In this document: in pieces, positions 51,952 through 60,954 of the stretch
Numbering within the stretch: the stretch's first letter is position 1
Layout of the letters: every line of letters starts with the position of its first letter
Source: Aquincola tertiaricarbonis
GTDB lineage: Bacteria > Pseudomonadota > Gammaproteobacteria > Burkholderiales > Burkholderiaceae_C
DNA: 64,000 bases
Assembly: GCF_000969605.1 (NCBI RefSeq)
Contig: NZ_JZUE01000011.1
Location: 62,001 to 126,000, forward strand
Direction: 5' to 3'
Made by a program: the position numbers and the translations under genes
Notes under the pieces: model-generated
The model's input: the letters and a program-made list of their open reading frames with translations, nothing else
Told to the model about the DNA's origin: nothing
Databases searched by the model: none

Positions 51952-53382
51952 ATGAAATCGCTCTACCTGCGGGTGTGGCTCACGGTGGTGGCGGTGCTCG
52001 CGCTGTTCGCGCTGGGCTCCGGCTGGCTGGTGCAGCGCCACATGGAACGCGAGCGCGGCCGCGCCGATGCGCTGGCCGCCGAACGCGTGGCCGCCTGGGC
52101 CGACCTCATCCAGCGCAGCCTGCCGGGTGCCGAGGCGCCGCCGGAGGAGCAGGCCGAGGCCGTGCTCGACTGGTCGCAGCGCCTGCGCATGCCGCTGGCG
52201 CTGGACGACGCGCGTGGCCGGCGCATCGTGGCCACCGTCACCTTCGAGCGGCGGCTGAACAACCCCGATTCGCCCCCGCCGCGCATCTTTCCCATCCGCT
52301 TTGCCGACGGCCGTACCCTGTGGGTGATGCGGCCGGTGCTGCTGCGCCTGCCGCACGGCGGCGAAGGCCTGCGCGTGGAAGGCCCGCGGCCCGACGGCCT
52401 GCATCCGGGCCGGCTGCAGCTGGAGGCGCTGCGCTTCCGCGGCCTGGGGCTGGAGGACGAATTCCCGCTGCCGCCGTGGTTCCCGTTCGCGCCCCCCGGC
52501 TGGGGCCGCGGCGTGGGCATGGTGGCGGTGCTGGCGCTGCTGTTCGCGGCCATCGCCATCGGCGCGTTCCCGGTGGTGCGCCGGCTGACGCGCCGGCTCG
52601 AAGCGCTCAAGCAGGGAGTGGAGCGCTTTGGCGCCGGCGCGCTGCACCACCGCGTGGACGAGGGCGGCCGCGACGAAGTGGCCGCCGTGGCCGCCAGCTT
52701 CAACCGCGCCGCCGAGCGCGTGGAAGGCCTGGTGCGTGCCAACCAGAGCCTGCTGGCCAATGCCAGCCACGAGCTGCGCTCGCCCCTGGCGCGGCTGAAG
52801 ATGGCCGTGGCCATGATGGACGACGACAGCGGCTGCCAGCCCAGCCGCCGCGATCAGCTGCGCCGCGAGATCCACACCAACATCGGCGAGCTGGACGCGC
52901 TGGTGGAAGAAGTGCTGATGGCCAGCCGTCTGGAATCGCAGTCCGCCGCGCCCGAACGCGAGCCGGTGGAGCTGGTGGCCGTGGGTGCCGAGGAAGCCGC
53001 CCGCCTGGAGGCGGACCTGCATGCGCCCGATGGCCCGCTCACCGTGCTGGGCGACGAGCGCCTGCTGCGCCGCGCGCTGCGCAACCTGCTGGAAAACGCC
53101 CGCCGCTACGGTGGCGACCAGGTGGAGCTGGTGCTGCAGCGTGGCGCCAGCGGCCGCGTGCAGCTGCGCGTGTGCGACCGCGGCCCCGGCGTGCCGCCGG
53201 ACATGCGCGAGCGCATCTTCGAGCCCTTCTTCCGCCTGCCCGGCCATGCCGAACATGCCGGCGGCGTCGGCCTGGGCTTGAGCCTCGTGCGGCAGATCGC
53301 CGAGCGCCACGGCGGCGGCGTGCGCTGCGAAGCCCGCGAGGGCGGCGGCAGCTGTTTCGTCATCGACCTGCCGGCGGCCTGA
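51952..53382 (+). CDS. CpxA-like membrane sensor histidine kinase
   Basis: The 476-residue protein has a membrane segment at about 7-27, a periplasmic domain of about 150 residues, a second segment near 184-204, a HAMP region (RRLTRRLEALKQGVERFGAG), HisKA with His273 in NASHELRSPLARLK, and HATPase motifs NLLENARRYGG, DRGPGVP and GVGLGLSLV. It very probably phosphorylates the upstream regulator. With the Spy/CpxP-like protein it forms an envelope stress system; the stimulus is unknown. Confidence 0.92.
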   Translation: MKSLYLRVWLTVVAVLALFALGSGWLVQRHMERERGRADALAAERVAAWADLIQRSLPGAEAPPEEQAEAVLDWSQRLRMPLALDDARGRRIVATVTFERRLNNPDSPPPRIFPIRFADGRTLWVMRPVLLRLPHGGEGLRVEGPRPDGLHPGRLQLEALRFRGLGLEDEFPLPPWFPFAPPGWGRGVGMVAVLALLFAAIAIGAFPVVRRLTRRLEALKQGVERFGAGALHHRVDEGGRDEVAAVAASFNRAAERVEGLVRANQSLLANASHELRSPLARLKMAVAMMDDDSGCQPSRRDQLRREIHTNIGELDALVEEVLMASRLESQSAAPEREPVELVAVGAEEAARLEADLHAPDGPLTVLGDERLLRRALRNLLENARRYGGDQVELVLQRGASGRVQLRVCDRGPGVPPDMRERIFEPFFRLPGHAEHAGGVGLGLSLVRQIAERHGGGVRCEAREGGGSCFVIDLPAA

Positions 53383-53397
53383 GGCGGCGCAGGCCCG

Positions 53398-54825
53398 CTA
53401 GTGCAGCCGCTTGCGCTGCACCCAGGCCAGCAGCAGGCACAGGCCGGTGGCCGCGGTGACCAGCCCTACCGTGGCCGCGGCCCAGAAGCCGCGCGCGCCG
53501 TACAGCGCCTCCGGCGCCCAGGCTGGCCGGCCGAAGGCCAGCCAGTAGCCGCCGCCCAGGCCCACGCCCCAGATGGCGCTGGCATAGATCACCAGCGGCA
53601 CTGTGGCGATGCGGTAGGCCCGCAGGATGAAGGACGCCAGGCACTGCGCCGCATCGCCGATGTGGAACACGGCCAGCCAGCTCAGCAGCGGCAGGGCGGC
53701 GGCGATGATGGCGGCGTCCCCGGTGTAGACGCGCACCACCGTGCCGCGCGTGGCCAGCACCAGCAGGCCGATGGCCACCGCCAGCCCCAGGCCGATGCCC
53801 AGCCCGTGCCAGCCCAGGCGGCGCGCCTGCCGCATCGCACCCGCGCCGATGGACTGCGCCACCAGGGTGCTGGTGGCATTGGCCAGCGCCAGCGGCAGCA
53901 TGTACATCAGCGCCACCAGGTTGGCCGCGATCTGGTGCCCGGCCACCGCGGTGGGCGACAGCCGCGAGATGAAGAACGCCATGAAGGTGAACCCCGTCAC
54001 CTCGATGCCGATGGACAGCCCCATCGGCACGCCGAGCTTGAGCTGCGCCAGCAGCGCCGGCCGGCTGGGCGGCAGCAGACCGCGGCCCAGGATGCGGAAG
54101 GGTGCGTAGAACGGATCGCGCCGCAGCAGCACGAAGGCCGCGATGAGCTGCGCCCACATCGCGATGCAGGTGGCCAGGCCACAGCCGGCCACGCCCATCG
54201 GCGCCAGCGGCCCGGCGCCGAAGACGAAGGCGAACGACAGCGGCACCTTCAGCGCCAGCCCGCCGATCTGCAGCGCGGTGACGGCCTTGGGCCGCGAGAC
54301 CGCGGTGTTGAAGCCGCGGTAGGCGGTGAACAGCAGCGCCGCCGGCAGCGAGGCGGCCAGCGCCAGCGTGTAGCTGCGCACCTTGTCGGCCACCTCGGGC
54401 TCCGCCCGCGACAGCCACAGGAAGGGCTGCGGAAACGCCAGCAGCGTGCTGCCCAGCACCGACAGGCCCAGCGCCAGCCACACCGCCTGGTGCAGCTGCG
54501 CGCCCGCCGCTTCCAGCTTGCGGGCGCCGTAGAGCTGGCCGACGATGGGCCCCAGCGCCAGCACCACGCCCATCAGCCCGATGAACACGGTGATGTAGGC
54601 CGCGCCGCCCACCGCCAGCGCAGCCAGGTCGGCTGCCGCGAAGCGGGCCACCAGCATGGTGTCCACGGTGCCGAAGGCCAGCACCGCCAGCTGCCCGATC
54701 AGCAGCGGCCAGGCGAGCCGGGCGATGTGCCTTGCATTGGCGGCCAGGCCTTGCGGCGCCGGGCCGTTGGCGGCGTCAACGATCGGCAAGGGCGTCGGGC
54801 GGCGGATGGTCGGCACCGGTGGCAT
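53398..54825 (-). CDS. MATE-family multidrug efflux transporter
   Basis: The 475-residue membrane protein has 12 hydrophobic segments in two MatE halves, with ARLAWPLLIGQLAVLAFGTVDTMLVAR at the start and AVAGHQIAANLVALMYMLPLALANATSTLVAQSIGAG in the second half. It exports cationic or aromatic compounds in exchange for Na+ or H+. The start lies inside the end of the upstream DUF3717/DUF1289 gene (50-base overlap); an ATG at 54843 is an alternative. Confidence 0.92.
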   Translation of the reverse strand: MPPVPTIRRPTPLPIVDAANGPAPQGLAANARHIARLAWPLLIGQLAVLAFGTVDTMLVARFAAADLAALAVGGAAYITVFIGLMGVVLALGPIVGQLYGARKLEAAGAQLHQAVWLALGLSVLGSTLLAFPQPFLWLSRAEPEVADKVRSYTLALAASLPAALLFTAYRGFNTAVSRPKAVTALQIGGLALKVPLSFAFVFGAGPLAPMGVAGCGLATCIAMWAQLIAAFVLLRRDPFYAPFRILGRGLLPPSRPALLAQLKLGVPMGLSIGIEVTGFTFMAFFISRLSPTAVAGHQIAANLVALMYMLPLALANATSTLVAQSIGAGAMRQARRLGWHGLGIGLGLAVAIGLLVLATRGTVVRVYTGDAAIIAAALPLLSWLAVFHIGDAAQCLASFILRAYRIATVPLVIYASAIWGVGLGGGYWLAFGRPAWAPEALYGARGFWAAATVGLVTAATGLCLLLAWVQRKRLH

Positions 54826-55225
54826 GGCGCGCCCGCTCCGCATACTTGTTGAAGCGCCAGGCCGTGCCTTCGCGCGTGATGCGGCGCCAGACGATGCGCT
54901 TCTCGGCCGGCGTCATGCGCGGCCAGTGCTGCACTTCACCCTCGGTGCGGCCGCAGCCCTTGCACACCGGGTCGCCCTGCGCGGTGGAGCAGATGGCGAT
55001 GCACGGCGCGTCCGGCGTGCTGGCATACCAGCCCAGCCAGGCGTCGCGCGCCTTGGCCGGCATGGTGGCCTCGTCGCATTCGGTCTCGTGGTAGTACACC
55101 AGCAGCGCATACACCTCGGCCAGCGCACGCACTTCCGGGCAGGCGGTGATGCCGTCGGGCGAGGGCGACTTCTCGCGCCACCAGTTGATGGCGGCTTCGA
55201 TGTCGAGGATGTGGATGCCGGCCAT
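54776..55225 (-). CDS. DUF3717-DUF1289 fusion protein with four-Cys motif
   Basis: The protein has 149 residues. Residues about 6-70 match DUF3717 (HILDIEAAINWWREKSPSP, LAEVYALLVYY). Residues about 73-115 match DUF1289 with Cys75, Cys79, Cys88 and Cys91 in CIAICSTAQGDPVCKGCGRT, a likely metal site. The function of both domains is unknown. It starts 14 bases after the trpS stop and overlaps the MATE start, so trpS, this gene and the transporter may be one transcript. Confidence 0.82.
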   Translation of the reverse strand: MAGIHILDIEAAINWWREKSPSPDGITACPEVRALAEVYALLVYYHETECDEATMPAKARDAWLGWYASTPDAPCIAICSTAQGDPVCKGCGRTEGEVQHWPRMTPAEKRIVWRRITREGTAWRFNKYAERARHATGADHPPPDALADR

Positions 55226-55238
55226 GCGCAGCGTGCCT

Positions 55239-56549
55239 TCAGTCCTGCGCCGCGGCCAGCGCCGCCAGCGCGGCTTCGGCCGCCGCGCGCTCGCCGCTGG
55301 CGGCCCAGTCGATCGGCGCGTCGGCCAGCGCGGCCGCCGCCTCGGTCTTCAGGCGCTTGACCCAGCCGCCGGCCTCGCGGCCATCGGCCAGGCCCACGCT
55401 CTGCAGCAGCGTGTGGCCGTGCGTGTCCACCAGCTTGAAGAAGAAGCGGCCATCGGCCTCGCGGTACTGCTTGAACAGCGGCAGCGCGGCCTTGTCGGCC
55501 TGCGCGGCTGCAGCGGGCGCGGCCCGGGGCACCGCCAGCATGGGGCGCAGGCCCACCGCCGCGCGCAGCTCGGCCAGGAAGGGCGTGGCGACGCGGCGGG
55601 CCTTGGCGGCGCCGTGCTGCAGGACCTCCTCGATGCGCTCGGGGTGCGCCATCAGCTCCACGTAGCGCTCGCGCATTGGCGCGATCTGGCCTTCCAGCAG
55701 GTTCACCAGCCGCTGCTTGGCCTCGCCCCAGCCCAGGCCGGCCTGCAGGTCGGCATGGAAGGCGGCGCGCTCGGCCGGGCTGGCGAAGGCGTCGTGCACC
55801 GTCACCAGCGCGGCGTCGGTGGTGTCCTTCGGCTCGCCGGGCAGGCGCGAATCAGTCACGATGCGAGCCACCGCGTCCTTCAGGCCCTTGGCGCCGCCCT
55901 CGAACAGCGGGATCGTGTTGTCGTAGCTCTTGGACATCTTGCGGCCGTCCAGGCCGGGCAGCGTCGCCACTTCTTCCTCGATCTCGGCGCGCGGCAGCAC
56001 GAACAGCTCGCGGCCCTGGCCGAACAGATGGTTGAAGCGCTGGCCCATGTCGCGCGCCATCTCGATGTGCTGCACCTGGTCGCGGCCCACCGGCACCCGG
56101 TGCGCGTTGAACAGCAGGATGTCGGCCGCCATCAGGATGGGGTAGCTGAACAGGCCCATCGTCACGCCGGCGTCCACGTCCTCGCCAGCGGCGGTGTTCG
56201 CGTCGGTCGCGGCCTTGTAGGCATGGGCGCGGTTCATCAGGCCCTTAGGGCAGACGCAGGTCAGCAGCCAGGTCAGCTCGGGCGTCTCGGGGATGTCGCT
56301 CTGGCGGTAGAAGGTGACGCGCTCGGTATCCAGGCCCGCGGCCAGCCAGGTGGCGGCGATCTCCAGCCGGCTGCGCTCGATGCGCGCCGGGTCGTCGCAC
56401 TTGATCAGCGCGTGGTAGTCGGCCAGGAAGAAGAAGCTTTCCACGCCGGGCTCGCGGCTGGCGGCGATGGCCGGGCGGATGGCGCCCACGTAGTTGCCCA
56501 GGTGGGGCGTGCCCGTGGTGGTGATGCCGGTGAGAACGCGTTCGGTCAT
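55239..56549 (-). CDS. trpS: Tryptophanyl-tRNA synthetase
   Basis: The 436-residue class I synthetase has the HIGH-like TPHLGN at 14-19 and KMSKS at 204-208, with [31 protein letters not shown]-terminal extension of about 90 residues beyond the short bacterial form contains an Ala-rich linker and a tail ([18 protein letters not shown], then [20 protein letters not shown]), as seen in long TrpS forms of Burkholderiales. Confidence 0.95.
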   Translation of the reverse strand: MTERVLTGITTTGTPHLGNYVGAIRPAIAASREPGVESFFFLADYHALIKCDDPARIERSRLEIAATWLAAGLDTERVTFYRQSDIPETPELTWLLTCVCPKGLMNRAHAYKAATDANTAAGEDVDAGVTMGLFSYPILMAADILLFNAHRVPVGRDQVQHIEMARDMGQRFNHLFGQGRELFVLPRAEIEEEVATLPGLDGRKMSKSYDNTIPLFEGGAKGLKDAVARIVTDSRLPGEPKDTTDAALVTVHDAFASPAERAAFHADLQAGLGWGEAKQRLVNLLEGQIAPMRERYVELMAHPERIEEVLQHGAAKARRVATPFLAELRAAVGLRPMLAVPRAAPAAAAQADKAALPLFKQYREADGRFFFKLVDTHGHTLLQSVGLADGREAGGWVKRLKTEAAAALADAPIDWAASGERAAAEAALAALAAAQD

Positions 56550-56622
56550 GGCTGGGGGCTGCGGCGGGGGAGGGGGATTCTAGGGTCGGGCCTGAAGCCC
56601 CGTCGTTACACTGCCGCGCCTC

Positions 56623-57195
56623 ATGAAACGCATCGTGATCCTGATTTCCGGCCGCGGCTCCAACATGGAAGCCATCGTCGAGGCCTGCGCCGCCGAAGCC
56701 TGGCCGGCCCAGGTGGCCGCCGTCATCAGCAATCGGCCGGAGGCGGCCGGGCTGGTGTTCGCGCAGTCGCGCGGCATTGCCACCGCCGCGGTGGACCACA
56801 AGGCCTTCGCCAGCCGGGATGACTTCGATGCCGCGCTGGCCGAGGCCATCGACCGCTTCGAGCCGCACCTGCTGGTGCTGGCGGGCTTCATGCGCATCCT
56901 GGGCGCGGCCTTCGTGCAGCGCTACGAGGGTCGCATGCTCAACATCCATCCTTCGCTGCTGCCGGCCTTTCCCGGGCTGCACACCCACCGCCGCGCCATC
57001 GAGGCCGGCTGCACCGAGGCCGGCTGCACGGTGCACTACGTCACCGCCGAGCTGGACCACGGCCCTGTCGTGGCCCAGGCGGCGGTGCCCATCCTGCCCG
57101 GTGACGACGAGCACAGCCTGGCCGCCCGCGTGCTGGTGGAAGAGCACCGCCTGTATCCGCAGGCCGTTCGCGCGGTGATCGACAGCCTGGGCTAG
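56623..57195 (+). CDS. purN: Phosphoribosylglycinamide formyltransferase
   Basis: The 190-residue protein has SGRGSNMEAIVEA, LAGFMRILG and the catalytic Asn-His pair in NIHPSLLPAFPGLHTH, plus the later Asp in LDHGPVVAQ. It transfers formyl from formyl-THF to GAR in purine synthesis. Its TAG stop shares the four bases CTAG (57192-57195) with the stop of the convergent DUF1345 gene. Confidence 0.95.
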   Translation: MKRIVILISGRGSNMEAIVEACAAEAWPAQVAAVISNRPEAAGLVFAQSRGIATAAVDHKAFASRDDFDAALAEAIDRFEPHLLVLAGFMRILGAAFVQRYEGRMLNIHPSLLPAFPGLHTHRRAIEAGCTEAGCTVHYVTAELDHGPVVAQAAVPILPGDDEHSLAARVLVEEHRLYPQAVRAVIDSLG

Positions 57196-57890
57196 AACAG
57201 CCCCGCCGCGGTGTTGATGGCCAGCGCCAGCAGCACCGTGTTGAACATGAAGGCCAGCACGCCCTGCGCCAGCACCCAGCGGCGGATCTCCCGGTCCACC
57301 ACCGTCACGTCCGAGGTCTGCGACGTGGCGGCGATGGTGAACGAGAAATAGAGGAAGTCGCCATAGTGCGGCGGGTCGTCGTCCGCCTCCCCCGGAAAGC
57401 CCAGGCCCTGCCCGGGCTGGTGCCGTTCGCGGTAGAACAGGCTGGCGTAGGCGAGCGCGAACAGCGTGCCCAGCAGCAGCCAGGAACCGAACAAGGTGGC
57501 CAGCGTCAGCGCCACCCGCGGTGCGGCCGAGCCGCCCGCCGCATGAAAACCGGCCAGTTCCAGCGCGATGGCCGCCAGCGTCACCACCACGGCCACCACC
57601 GCGGTGCACATCACCGCCATGGCGCCCTCGGCATGGGCGGCGGCGATGTCGCGCATGCGTTCATGCGAGGCGCGCCACATCATCTGCCAGGTGCTGAACA
57701 GGTAGAGCCAGACGCCGGTGTTCCAGCCGATGAGCAGCGGGGTGGTCCAGGTCCAGCGGGCGGGTGCGGCGGCTTCGGCCAGCAGGCCGGCCGCGGTGCC
57801 CACGGCCATGCCCAGCAGCAGGCGGGGGCGGGTGCGGAAGTGGCGCAGCACGTGGGTGCCGGGGTCGGCAGGGATAATCCGGGGATGCAT
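57192..57890 (-). CDS. DUF1345 membrane protein
   Basis: The 232-residue protein has about five to six hydrophobic segments and matches DUF1345 (LIGWNTGVWLYLFSTWQMM, then DPPHYGDFLYFSFTIAATSQTSDVTV and FMFNTVLLALAINTAAGLF). The YFSFTIAATSQTSDV segment resembles an ion-channel pore region. Its start codon is half of the palindrome ATGCAT and its stop codon is part of the palindrome CTAG, both shared with opposite-strand neighbours. GAGGG lies eight bases before the ATG. Function unknown. Confidence 0.88.
   Translation of the reverse strand: MHPRIIPADPGTHVLRHFRTRPRLLLGMAVGTAAGLLAEAAAPARWTWTTPLLIGWNTGVWLYLFSTWQMMWRASHERMRDIAAAHAEGAMAVMCTAVVAVVVTLAAIALELAGFHAAGGSAAPRVALTLATLFGSWLLLGTLFALAYASLFYRERHQPGQGLGFPGEADDDPPHYGDFLYFSFTIAATSQTSDVTVVDREIRRWVLAQGVLAFMFNTVLLALAINTAAGLF
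57885..57890. other. ATGCAT: shared start-codon palindrome of two divergent genes
   Basis: Read rightward the six bases start the RsmB-like gene (57885); read leftward they start the DUF1345 gene (57890). Both proteins begin Met-His-Pro. There is no intergenic DNA, so each promoter and 5' leader must lie inside the other gene. Confidence 0.75.
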
Positions 57891-59147
57891 CCTAATGCCC
57901 TCGTGGAAATGACGACCGAGCTGCTCGGTGACGTCCTGAAGTTTGAAATCCCGGCCGACGCGGTGGTGTCGTCCTTTTTCCGCCGCCACCGCACGCTGGG
58001 CCCGCGCGAGCGGCACACCCTGGCCGAGACGGTGTATGCCGTGGTGCGCCAGCGCCTGCTGTTCCAGCACCTGGCGCAAAGCGGCAGCGGCCCGCTGGAG
58101 CGACGGCTGGTGCTGCTGGCCTGGCAGGGCAACGAGGGCTTCCTGCGCGGCGCGCTCAATCCGCAGGAGCAGGGCTGGCTGGCCGAAGTGCAGAAGATCG
58201 ACCGCGGCAGCCTGCCGCGCAAGCTGCGCCACAGCACGCCGGACTGGATCTCGCAGCCGCTGGAGCAGTCGCTCGGCGCCGACGAGTTCCTGGCACTGGC
58301 CGAAAGCCTGAACCAGCCCGCGCCGCTGGACCTGCGTGTCAACACGCTCAAGGCCAAGCGCCCGGAGGTCAAGCAGATCCTGGCCGACGCCGGCATCGAC
58401 AGCACCGAGACGCCGTTTTCGCCCTGGGGCCTGCGCATTCCCGGCAAGCCCGCGCTGAACAAGCTGGATGTCTTCACCGGTGGCGGCGTGGAAGTGCAGG
58501 ACGAAGGCAGCCAGCTGCTGGCGCTCATCACCGACGCCAAGCGCGGCGAAATGGTGGTGGATTTCTGCGCCGGCGCGGGCGGCAAGACGCTGGCCCTGGG
58601 CGCGGCGATGCGCAACACCGGCCGGCTCTACGCCTTCGACGTGTCCGGCCACCGGCTGGAATCGCTGAAGCCGCGCCTGGCGCGCAGCGGGCTGTCCAAC
58701 GTGTACCCGGCGCAGATCGCGCATGAGCGCGACGACCGCATCAAGCGGCTGGCCGGCAAGATCGACCGCGTGCTGGTGGACGCGCCGTGCTCGGGCCTGG
58801 GTACGCTGCGCCGCAACCCGGACCTGAAATGGCGCCAGTCGCCCGCCACGCTGGCTGCCTTGCGCACCCAGCAGGCCGCCATCCTGCGCGGCGCCGCCCG
58901 ACTGGTGAAGTCCGGCGGCCGGCTGGTCTACGCCACCTGCAGCCTGATGGCCTCGGAAAACGAGGACATCGCCGCGGCCTTCAGCCAGGAGTTCGAGCGC
59001 GAATGGGCGCCGCTCGACATGCTGGAGCTGCTGACGGCCGCCAAGGTCGAGGGCGCCGAGAGCCTGGTGAACGGCTCCTACCTGCGCCTGTGGCCGCACC
59101 GCCATGCCACCGACGGCTTTTTCGCCGCGGCATGGGAACGACGCTGA
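57885..59147 (+). CDS. RsmB/NOP-family rRNA (cytosine-5) methyltransferase
   Basis: The 420-residue protein has an N-terminal helical region with FEIPADAVVSSFFRRHRTLGPRERHTLAETVYAV, then the SAM-binding core VVDFCAGAGGKTLALG. The two functional cysteines lie in DAPCSGLGTLRRNPDLKWR near residue 301 and YATCSLM near 352. It should methylate cytosine in rRNA or tRNA. The MHP start is typical of the betaproteobacterial group, in my recollection; ATG at 57909 is an alternative that would remove the start overlap with DUF1345. Confidence 0.88.
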   Translation: MHPNALVEMTTELLGDVLKFEIPADAVVSSFFRRHRTLGPRERHTLAETVYAVVRQRLLFQHLAQSGSGPLERRLVLLAWQGNEGFLRGALNPQEQGWLAEVQKIDRGSLPRKLRHSTPDWISQPLEQSLGADEFLALAESLNQPAPLDLRVNTLKAKRPEVKQILADAGIDSTETPFSPWGLRIPGKPALNKLDVFTGGGVEVQDEGSQLLALITDAKRGEMVVDFCAGAGGKTLALGAAMRNTGRLYAFDVSGHRLESLKPRLARSGLSNVYPAQIAHERDDRIKRLAGKIDRVLVDAPCSGLGTLRRNPDLKWRQSPATLAALRTQQAAILRGAARLVKSGGRLVYATCSLMASENEDIAAAFSQEFEREWAPLDMLELLTAAKVEGAESLVNGSYLRLWPHRHATDGFFAAAWERR

Positions 59148-59316
59148 GGAAAACGGGTCTTACCCGGGTCGTGCGTTGATCTGCAGCAATCCTGCGTCGA
59201 TCTGACGCGAACATGGTGTGGCGTGCGCGCCTAATGGGCTGTGGAACCTATGTAGTTTCACGGTGCTCCAGGCAGGTGCACCACCTACAATCTGCAGGTT
59301 CTCCGAAAGGCTCTCA

Positions 59317-60540
59317 ATGAATGGTTTGATGACGGTGTGGAGCGCGGTCGTCGACTGGCTCGCACATGGCGCTTTGCACGCCACCTGGTGGCAAGTGCTG
59401 GTCTACGCGCTGGTTGTTACGCATATCACGATCGCAGCTGTCACGATCTTCCTGCATCGCAGCCAGGCGCACCGCTCGCTGGATCTTGGCCCGATCCCCC
59501 AGCATTTCTTCCGCATGTGGCTGTGGCTGACGACCGGCATGGTCACCAAGGAGTGGGTGGCGATCCACCGCAAGCACCACGCCAAGTGCGAGACCGAGGA
59601 CGATCCGCACAGCCCGCAGACCCGCGGCATCAAGAAGGTGCTTCTGGAAGGCGCCGAGCTGTACCGCGCTGAGGCGAAGAACGACGAGACCATCGACAAG
59701 TACGGCCGCGGCACGCCGGACGACTGGATCGAGCGCAACCTCTACACCCGCTATTCGTGGCAGGGTGTGGGCCTGATGCTGCTGATCAACCTGTTCCTGT
59801 TCGGTGCGCTGGGCCTGACGGTCTGGGCCGTGCAGATGCTGTGGATCCCCATCAACGCCGCCGGCATCATCAACGGGATCGGCCACTACTGGGGCTACCG
59901 CAACTTCGAGGCGGTGGACGCGTCGACCAACGTGTCGCCCTGGGGCATCATCATCGGCGGCGAAGAGCTGCACAACAACCACCACACCTACCCCACCTCG
60001 GCCAAGTTCTCGGTCAAGAAGTACGAGTTCGACATCGGCTGGGGCTACATCCGCGCGATGGAGATGATTGGCTGGGCCAAGGTGCGGAAGACGGCGCCGC
60101 AGCTCAAGCTGGGCCAGGTCAAGCCGGTGGCCGACGACAAGACGCTGGAGGCGGTGATCAACAACCGATACGAAGTCATGGCGTCGTATGCCAAGGAGCT
60201 GCGCCGCGCCTGTGCCTTGGAGCTGGAGCACCTCAAGCAGCAGGGCGCCAAGAATTCCGCCCGCTGGACGGAAATGCGCCTGGCCAAGCGCTGGCTGCAC
60301 CGGGACGACGACAAGATCCCGCACGGTGTGAAGGCGCATGTGGCCGGCGCCATGGCGCAAAGCGCCTCGCTCACCAAGCTGGTGACGATGCGCGAAGAGC
60401 TGCGCCAGATCTGGACGCGCACCAACGTATCGGCCGAGCAACTGGTCGCCGACCTGCAGGCGTGGTGCAAGCGTGCGGAAGAGAGCGGCATCACCGCGCT
60501 GCACGACTTCTCGACCAAGCTGCGCGCCGCACGGGCCTGA
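59317..60540 (+). CDS. Membrane fatty acid desaturase (DesA-like)
   Basis: The 407-residue protein has the three histidine boxes of acyl desaturases: HRSQAH at 47-52, HRKHH at 84-88 and HNNHH at 219-223, with hydrophobic segments between. It inserts a double bond into acyl chains using O2 and a di-iron centre in the inner membrane. The last 130 residues form a charged helical domain of different character. AAAGG precedes the ATG. The 169-base upstream gap has no gene. Confidence 0.9.
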   Translation: MNGLMTVWSAVVDWLAHGALHATWWQVLVYALVVTHITIAAVTIFLHRSQAHRSLDLGPIPQHFFRMWLWLTTGMVTKEWVAIHRKHHAKCETEDDPHSPQTRGIKKVLLEGAELYRAEAKNDETIDKYGRGTPDDWIERNLYTRYSWQGVGLMLLINLFLFGALGLTVWAVQMLWIPINAAGIINGIGHYWGYRNFEAVDASTNVSPWGIIIGGEELHNNHHTYPTSAKFSVKKYEFDIGWGYIRAMEMIGWAKVRKTAPQLKLGQVKPVADDKTLEAVINNRYEVMASYAKELRRACALELEHLKQQGAKNSARWTEMRLAKRWLHRDDDKIPHGVKAHVAGAMAQSASLTKLVTMREELRQIWTRTNVSAEQLVADLQAWCKRAEESGITALHDFSTKLRAARA

Positions 60541-60599
60541 CGACCGAACCAGCCGACCGCGGCACCTGCTCACGCAGCGGCCGCCCGGCAGATCAGACC

Positions 60600-60622
60600 A
60601 AGGGAGCTTCGGCTCCCTTTTT
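60600..60622 (+). terminator. Rho-independent terminator after the desaturase
   Basis: AAGGGAGC, loop TTCG and GCTCCCTT form an eight-pair stem followed by a run of five T (60618-60622). Confidence 0.9.
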
Positions 60623-60674
60623 CATGCCCGGTTCATCCCTGTCTGGCCATTGGAAGGTGGTGTGTCGCCCATGC

Positions 60675-60698
60675 AAAAGGGCCGCTTGCGCGGCCCTT
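60675..60698 (-). terminator. Distal rpmG terminator hairpin
   Basis: AAGGGCCGC-TTGC-GCGGCCCTT (60677-60698). On the leftward strand the stem is followed by a T run (AAAA at 60675-60678 here). It repeats the proximal hairpin almost exactly. Confidence 0.75.
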
Positions 60699-60710
60699 CA
60701 GACGATTCAG

Positions 60711-60740
60711 GCAAAACAAAAGGCCGCTTGCGCGGCCTTT
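60711..60740 (-). terminator. Proximal rpmG terminator hairpin
   Basis: AAAGGCCGC-TTGC-GCGGCCTTT (60719-60740), 20 bases after the rpmG stop. On the leftward strand a T-rich tract follows. Confidence 0.85.
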
Positions 60741-60760
60741 GGCAACTCAGCGGAAGTGGA

Positions 60761-60931
60761 TCACTTCAGCTTGGTTTCCTTGTACAGCACGTGCTTGCGT
60801 GCCTTCGGGTCGAACTTCAGGAATTCCAGCTTTTCAGGCGTGGTCTTCTTGTTCTTGTTCGTGGTGTAGAAGTGACCGGTGCCGGCAGTCGACTCCAGCT
60901 TGATCTTTTCGCGTCCGCCTTTGGTGGCCAT
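60761..60931 (-). CDS. rpmG: 50S ribosomal protein L33
   Basis: The 56-residue protein begins [20 protein letters not shown] and ends VLYKETKLK, the cysteine-free proteobacterial L33 form. It lies 23 bases downstream of rpmB, the usual rpmB-rpmG pair, and is followed by two tandem terminator hairpins. Confidence 0.96.
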   Translation of the reverse strand: MATKGGREKIKLESTAGTGHFYTTNKNKKTTPEKLEFLKFDPKARKHVLYKETKLK

Positions 60932-60954
60932 GAGCTGCTCCTAGCGTGCGGGGG

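Noticed and set aside
59263-59291. Promoter for the desaturase using TACAAT at 59286-59291
   Set aside because: No acceptable -35 element lies 16-18 bases upstream, so the match is too weak to list.
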